From NCBI RefSeq assembly GCF_932526225.1, contig NC_064041.1, forward strand, positions 13,796,951 through 13,858,950: a stretch of 62,000 nt of DNA. The letters run 5' to 3'. Source of the stretch: Nematostella vectensis (taxonomy: Eukaryota > Cnidaria > Anthozoa > Actiniaria > Edwardsiidae). Under the pieces are notes generated by a model. That model worked only from the letters and a program-made list of their open reading frames with translations, made no database searches and was not told the DNA's origin. This document shows, one piece after another, positions 33,638-62,000 of the stretch (position 1 is the first letter of the stretch; each line of letters starts with the position of its first letter). Position numbers and translations under genes: made by a program.

Positions 33638-33940
33638 CTTCTGTGTGACGGCGAACATCGGAAAAGATGGTCGACTTGGCTTGTTCCACTCGTGACGGAA
33701 ACGCGTCCTTGTTCGTCTTGTTCAACTCGCATTTCTTGCTCAGTTTGTTATAGTTGATACTTTTGCATTTCTCGTCTGTATCGCACTTGTCATTGCAAAT
33801 ACCAATGTTTTCTGCTTGCAAAGTTGAGAAAGACAGTCCAGTCAGACGGATTCCGTCCACAGACTCAAATGTCTCACACTGCTGACCTGATAAAGGTGCG
33901 AAGAAGAAAAGCAAGAAGACAACGTCCAGTTTAAACAAAT
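33638..33940 (-). CDS. PAN/Apple-like exon of a secreted protein
   Basis: The exon follows tttttttcaccacag and starts mid-codon. It encodes a hydrophobic stretch (KLDVVFLLFFFAPLSG) that looks like most of a signal peptide, whose Met would be in an upstream exon. A Cys-rich module follows: QQCETFESVDGIRL, CNDKCDTDEKCKSINYN, CELNKTNKD. The C..C..C spacing with a final C-x-L fits a PAN/Apple domain. The donor is uncertain (gttatt after CACACAGAAG). Same strand as the fibrinogen-like exon at 29830-30478, and probably the 5' part of that gene; the phases require at least one more exon between, where the retroelement now sits. Confidence 0.55.
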
Positions 33941-35040
33941 CTGTGGTGAAAAAAATGGCGTTTTTTGCTTATTTCTACTCAAGGTTTAATATGATGGTCC
34001 TTCATTAGTATTCACGGTTAATATCTAGTTTTTAACCTACTCCTGCTCGTTAGTATGCATCAAGCCCTCCCTGCTCTTAGTGAAATAAAGGACTTGCAAT
34101 AACAATAGAAAAGGTGTCAGTCATATTAGTAAAATTCATTTGTATGTATCTGACTGGGAATGGTTTGGGATAGGGCACTCAAGCGTTAGGTATTCCTTAT
34201 ATAATTGTATGCACCGATCTTAAAAGAAACGTCGCAAGTGCTTATAGCGAATGAAAAATGACAATATTTTTTTACTAACAAAAACACCTCCCGAGGCTTG
34301 TCATATTTATTTTAGAGTACATGGAAGGGTGGATAATTCATGGGATAAGTGTGATATCATTTTTACCTTTTGCAGATAGTCGAGAAAAATTAAATACAAT
34401 CTCTACAAACTAAAACCTCTTCTCTCTACACCTTTGAAAGGAGTGGCGATTATACAGTTGACGTGATTGATATGCAAATTTTACACACGCCAAGAGCTTG
34501 CCGGAGGGTCTAGCGGTCAGCAATCAATGGACATCTCAATTCAAAGCTCATTCGTGTTTGAGACCCATTGAAAACCACTGACCACAATAAAAATATGCTG
34601 TGTAAAAATGGAGGAGCAACTTCTTTCCCCCTTCCTCCCCTTTGAAGGGTTTTGTATGTCTATGAACGCCTAAATATTCCACCTTTTTTTCTAAAATGAG
34701 AACATATGAAACATCTTTAGATGATGATGATTTAGATTTTGAGCACAGGAGAACAAAAATCTAAAAGCGGCAATATATTATGCCGAGGTCACAGCGTGCT
34801 GTGCATGATGACGAAATTACCAGATTACCATAGCAACACGATAATTCGCAAAAGCGAAGATGACCTTTAACTCGGATTAATTAAATTTGATCCTATATCG
34901 GTTTGTTTTTAAGCTGGGAGGAGGTGTAGGGGGGGGGGGTGTTTATTAGAGAGGGGCTTTCATTAAAAATTAGTAGGCTTTGGGGGGGGGAGCGTTCATT
35001 ACATAGGAGGCGTTATTTAGATAGGGGTCGCTTATTAGAG
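33941..35040. other. Non-coding stretch between the PAN exon and CRAT B
   Basis: AT-rich, with several short G runs (34930, 34984). No exon recognised. A minus-strand AATAAA (34943-34948) lies about 150 bp past the copy B stop and could serve as its poly(A) signal. Confidence 0.5.
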
Positions 35041-35096
35041 CATTTACGGCACGCGCGCGCATGGCGCCAAAATTTCCCGCGCATCTTTTATATTTT

Positions 35097-58455
<23,359 letters not shown>

Positions 58456-58737
58456 GGTGCTAAAACGTAACGAATTACAAACTGTAGTAAGACTGCATGG
58501 CTCTATATGTACGTTCATATATCGATATCTATTCGCACAGTTCCTATTTCTTTAGAGGTTCCGGGCAATCAAACGGACGATGCAGCATTGTGTCGTGTCT
58601 TAGATGTGTCTTGGTGTCCATCATGTACGTATCGTAAGATCTGGCCTGAGACTCGACGGTAGATTACAAGTTTGCTCTCCTTGGTGGATAAGGTTCCCCT
58701 TTCACCTATTTTTTTCTGGGTGCATTCTAATTTGAAA

Positions 58738-59310
58738 AAGTTTATACACTGAAAATTAAGAACATGCTTAAAATAACTTTCAGCCTTAAAATGATCCAAA
58801 GAAAGGCCCAGCCTCAACTGAAAATTAAACGTTATTATAAAAAAAAGCGCTACACACGCAACAGATCAGCAGAGAGTTTTCCAAACTTCCCTACTTAAGC
58901 GGCATAACACCTACAGCTATCAACAGAGGAGTTTTGTTTGTATTTATTTAAAAAACTCCCTTCTTTGTTACTGTATTTTAAAAGGTTTAGTTACAAGTTT
59001 CTTTGAATTACAGTTCTTCTAATGCGCCATAGAATCTTAGTTCGCGTAATACTACACTCAACGCTCGTTTACAGCTTTGTCATCCACAGCTTGTCAATTA
59101 GCAGAATGTCTAGCTCGAGGTTCACTAGTTCTTACCTCCTTTGCTGCAGCTGATATTACAGGTATAATTGTATTACAATTATTTTATAGCTCTTCCATGC
59201 GCGGGAGGATATGTGCTTGCGTGCGTGAAAAACAAATAACAAGTAAGATCTTGAAGAATTCAAAAGGTTTTTACATTCTTTTATTTTTAGCTCCCTAACG
59301 AATTCCCGCT
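58738..59310. repeat. Duplicated CRAT 5' flank, copy 1
   Basis: Direct repeat with 60000-60570: atacactgaaaatt..aagaacatgct at the start, cctacagctatcaacagagg in the middle and ttacattcttttatttttag at the end. The 58900-59060 part matches, inverted, the sequence before CRAT A. Confidence 0.85.
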
Positions 59311-59334
59311 GGTATGTCCATGGGGCGTACCTTG

Positions 59335-59480
59335 ACTTAAAGCATCATCTTATTATCACGTTTATTTGTTTTTTCCCTGCTAACAGGTCTCTCATGTCAC
59401 AGAAGCAAAAAGGAAGAGAGAACCCCACACCTGAACTAGTCGTATGGCGAAAAATAACACTACACTGATGTCAGGTGTAT
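59335..59480. repeat. Interspersed repeat, copy 2
   Basis: Pairs with 48380-48545. It lies between the two 5'-flank duplicates. Confidence 0.7.
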
Positions 59481-59999
59481 TAAGGGGCTGGACAATAATT
59501 ATCAGGACGGGGGGGCTGTAAAACAAGAGAGGGGGGCACCAAGTGAGAACGTTGCAAACTTTGGGGGTCATCATTAACTTCTTCGCATAAGAGGGGTGAG
59601 GGCTTACTTAAATGGACATCAAATGTTTGTTTTATATCCAAATTTATTGAAGTTTGGGCATACTTTGCGCGCAAATGGCTAAAATATCACATTTCCCATT
59701 AAACACAGAATCGACGCAAACTTTGAGAACCTCCTCGCAGTCTCATTTAGGATCGCACAGATCTATAAATCGTTATATATTCAATAATTGTTTTATTTTA
59801 AGCTCCTAACTGATTCTTGCTGAAATTTGTCTGCCAAATCGAGGATGCTAGCAGGCCACGTAAGATTTTGGGGGTGCAATGCAAAAACATTAAGAAAATA
59901 TTTGGGGGCACGGCCAAGCCCCTACTGGTCATTTCCTTATAATATAATTGCGGGCTACGATACAACGATTTGCGGATGTTTCGTTATTTGAAATAAAGT

Positions 60000-60570
60000 T
60001 ATACACTGAAAATTGAGAACATGCTAAAGATAACTTCCAGCCTTAAAATGATCCAATGAAAGGTCCAGCCTCAACTGAAAATTAAACGTTATTATAAAAA
60101 AAGCGCTACACACGCAACAGATTAGCAGAGAGTTTTCCAAACTTCCCTACTTAAGCGGCATAACACCTACAGCTATCAACAGAGGAGTTTTGCTTGTATT
60201 TCTTAAAAAAACTCCCTTCTTTGTTATTGTATTTAACAAGGTTAAATTACAAGTTTCTTTGAATTACAGTTCTTCTAATGCGCCGGAGAATCTTAGTTCG
60301 CGTAAGACCACACTCAACGCTCGATTACAGCTTTGTCATCCACAGCTTATCAATTAGCAGAATGTCTAGATCGAGGTTCACTAGTTCTTACCTCCTTTGC
60401 TGCAGCTGATATTACAGGTATAGTTGTATTACAATTATTTTATAGCTCTTCCATGCGCGGGAGGGTATGTGCTTGCGTGCGTGAAAAACAAATAACAAGT
60501 AAGATCTTGAAGAATTCAAAAGATTTTTACATTCTTTTATTTTTAGCTCCCTAACGAATTCCCGCTGGTA
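60000..60570. repeat. Duplicated CRAT 5' flank, copy 2
   Basis: About 95 % like 58738-59310 by eye, offset about 1260 bp. It contains the same cttcttacctcctttgctgc block and ends tttttagctccctaacgaat. Confidence 0.85.
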
Positions 60571-61149
60571 TGTCCATGAGGCATATGTCACCCAGAAATA
60601 AGTCACACATGTAGTGAAGTCATATGTAGCATCTACAAATTATATACTGATCGGCTGTCAGCATATTGAAGTCCACGGATCCACGGAACAACTAAAAGCA
60701 TTTTGTTTAGTTAACCTATCACGTTTGACAGGTCTTTTATTCACCGAACAAAAAACAAACATTTTCCTACGGGAAAGCAGAGGCATGTCTCATCTGTGAA
60801 GACTTTCTTTTATGGCTTGTTATGTGTAAATGATTTATTCACGCCTGGTTCTTCAAACCACCATCACGGGAATTGTTATTTGACCCCAATTGCTGACTCA
60901 ACCAAGCTGCCGAAAGCTGTATTCCCCGCGCAGTCGTATATAAAAATCTTAATGCTATGGTTTTAGTTAATTCAAATTTCTGCATAGTAACAAAAATGAC
61001 GCTAAAATGTCTCATATGTTTTTTAAAACTGAAAGCCAATCCTTCCACATTCCTTTTGTTTGTCCATTACTGCAATTCCTTGGGGTTCATTTCGGGGACT
61101 CCTGGGGATCGTTTCGGGTCCCGGGATCAGTCGGGGGACTTATTGAAAA

Positions 61150-61276
61150 GCACTTGGGTGTTCTCAAAATCATCATCATTTATGAGTGGACGAATGGCAT
61201 TTAAATACTTGTCCATTGTGTCATCTAAGCCTGCAATTTCGAGAGCCATCATGGAGCCATCATGGAAAGATGTCGT
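61150..61276 (-). pseudogene. Second CRAT exon 2 fragment, cut by an LTR element
   Basis: On the plus strand gcacttgggtgttctcaaaa to ttgtccattgtgtcatctaa matches copy B exon 2 in reverse. After a deletion of the LPVPAL-region codons, gagagccatcatgga (duplicated once) and aagatgtcgt follow. The match stops exactly where the LTR begins. Confidence 0.8.
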
Positions 61277-61371
61277 TGTAATGTTGTGTACGAGTTCGCC
61301 ATATTGGAATTCAAAACTGCTTTAGTCCCAAGATGCATTGCGATACATTGGTGATGGTAACATACTTTACA
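61277..61371 (-). repeat. Candidate 3' LTR of a second Ty3/gypsy element
   Basis: 95 bp, TG..CA on the plus strand (tgtaatgttgtgtacgagtt to ggtaacatactttaca). Next to it on the right is a purine-rich stretch on the minus strand (aaagggagatg), as expected for a PPT. Its partner would be beyond the window. Confidence 0.55.
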
Positions 61372-61512
61372 TCTCCCTTTGTTTATAACAAACTATTACA
61401 TGTGATTTGATATGAAGCGGAATAAAACAGAGAATGCAGTAAACAATGTTAACATGAACAATAACGAAAATATGGGTGGATATGCCGCAGTGGCATCAGT
61501 CACTGGTGAGAA

Positions 61513-62000
61513 TTACCCATGAACATAGTCCTTTAGATACCTAGGCGACTTGACAGTTCTCCCAGACCTGGTTGTAAATGTTTCTGAGTTAGCTGGTTCC
61601 TGGGGAGTCAGGTCCACAAGGCTGTCTTGTCTTGTCTTTGTATTCGGTGTATCTGACTCATGAGGTTGCTCTTTGTTTACTGGACTTGATTCCTTGGTTG
61701 CTTCGGAGTGTCTCTGAAGTGTATCCGGTCTCTGTGCCAGTACTTTGGCCTTGTAAAATTCATTGGGAATTCTTGCATTTTCAGCATTGGGGTCACTCAT
61801 TGGTGCTTTTGTGAGAATTAAGTCTCTCCTATTTCTCCTGTATTTTCTACCTTGCTCCGTCTGTATAACATAAGATCGAGGTGTTGTTTGTTTCTTCACT
61901 ACAACAGCTGGTTTCCATTCATTTCCAAGTTCTGAGCCATACTTTTGATCATAATAATCCTTTTGCTTCTCCTTAATTTTTTTTAGTTTCTCTGTGATCT
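61513..62000 (-). CDS. Ty3/gypsy pol C-terminus, runs off the window
   Basis: On the minus strand ITEKLKKIKEKQKDYYDQKY, NEWKPAVVVKKQTTPRSYVI and QTEQGRKYRRNRRDL are the integrase C-terminal region, ending RSGRTVKSPRYLKDYVHG-stop. Similar in style to, but clearly different from, the tail at 40685. Open to the window edge. Confidence 0.8.
   Translation of the reverse strand, partial: ITEKLKKIKEKQKDYYDQKYGSELGNEWKPAVVVKKQTTPRSYVIQTEQGRKYRRNRRDLILTKAPMSDPNAENARIPNEFYKAKVLAQRPDTLQRHSEATKESSPVNKEQPHESDTPNTKTRQDSLVDLTPQEPANSETFTTRSGRTVKSPRYLKDYVHG

Noticed and set aside
34495-34590. tRNA or tRNA-derived SINE (ggtctagcggtcagc and gtgtttgagaccc)
   Set aside because: Weak A and B box resemblance only; no cloverleaf could be drawn.

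Overview
The window reads as nuclear DNA of an animal, most likely an anthozoan cnidarian such as a sea anemone (inference). Genes have short exons with GT..AG introns, there is no operon structure, and the sequence is crowded with minisatellites, foldback elements, Ty3/gypsy-type and non-LTR retroelements. A PAN/fibrinogen-like secreted gene, of a kind I associate with anthozoans, is also present. I could run no searches; family names rest on motifs read from the translations.

The backbone is a cluster of three carnitine O-acetyltransferase (CRAT-like) paralogues. Copy C (9975-12504, +) shows only its six C-terminal exons and ends in SKL. Copy A (17891-26048, +) has 12 exons encoding 644 aa and looks intact. 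Copy B (58455-35097, -) has the same 12 exons in inverted, convergent orientation, encoding 643 aa. All 12 exon borders of A and B correspond, so A and B are arms of a large inverted duplication with about 9 kb between their 3' ends. B carries changes at carnitine-binding and core motif positions and ends three codons early. B is also stretched to 23 kb by insertions in its introns: an LTR retrotransposon, TTAA-flanked elements, foldback MITEs and a pure tetranucleotide tract.

Layout. 0-7.7 kb: one internal exon of a class A GPCR (-), then arrays of 32-bp, 31-bp and 78-bp repeats. 7.7-10 kb: nothing recognised. 10-12.5 kb: CRAT copy C. 12.5-17.9 kb: intergenic, with hAT-like MITEs and a TIR element holding a decayed zinc-finger ORF. 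17.9-26 kb: CRAT A, with a 57-bp minisatellite butting onto an exon. 26.5-29.8 kb: a different 57-bp satellite of about 58 units. 29.8-33.9 kb (-): fibrinogen-like and PAN exons of a secreted-protein gene, broken by lesions and separated by a decayed CR1/L2-like retroelement. 35-58.5 kb (-): CRAT B with nested insertions, including a possible small two-exon gene on the opposite strand. 58.7-62 kb: duplicated CRAT 5' flank, a further CRAT exon-2 fragment and the end of a second Ty3/gypsy element.

Most notable observations: (1) each unit of the 26.5-29.8 kb satellite contains the last codons and stop of the adjacent fibrinogen-like gene; (2) copy B has substitutions at substrate-binding positions; (3) the three paralogues end SKL, SKI, or with that tripeptide removed; (4) fragments of CRAT exon 2 sit inside or beside transposable elements.
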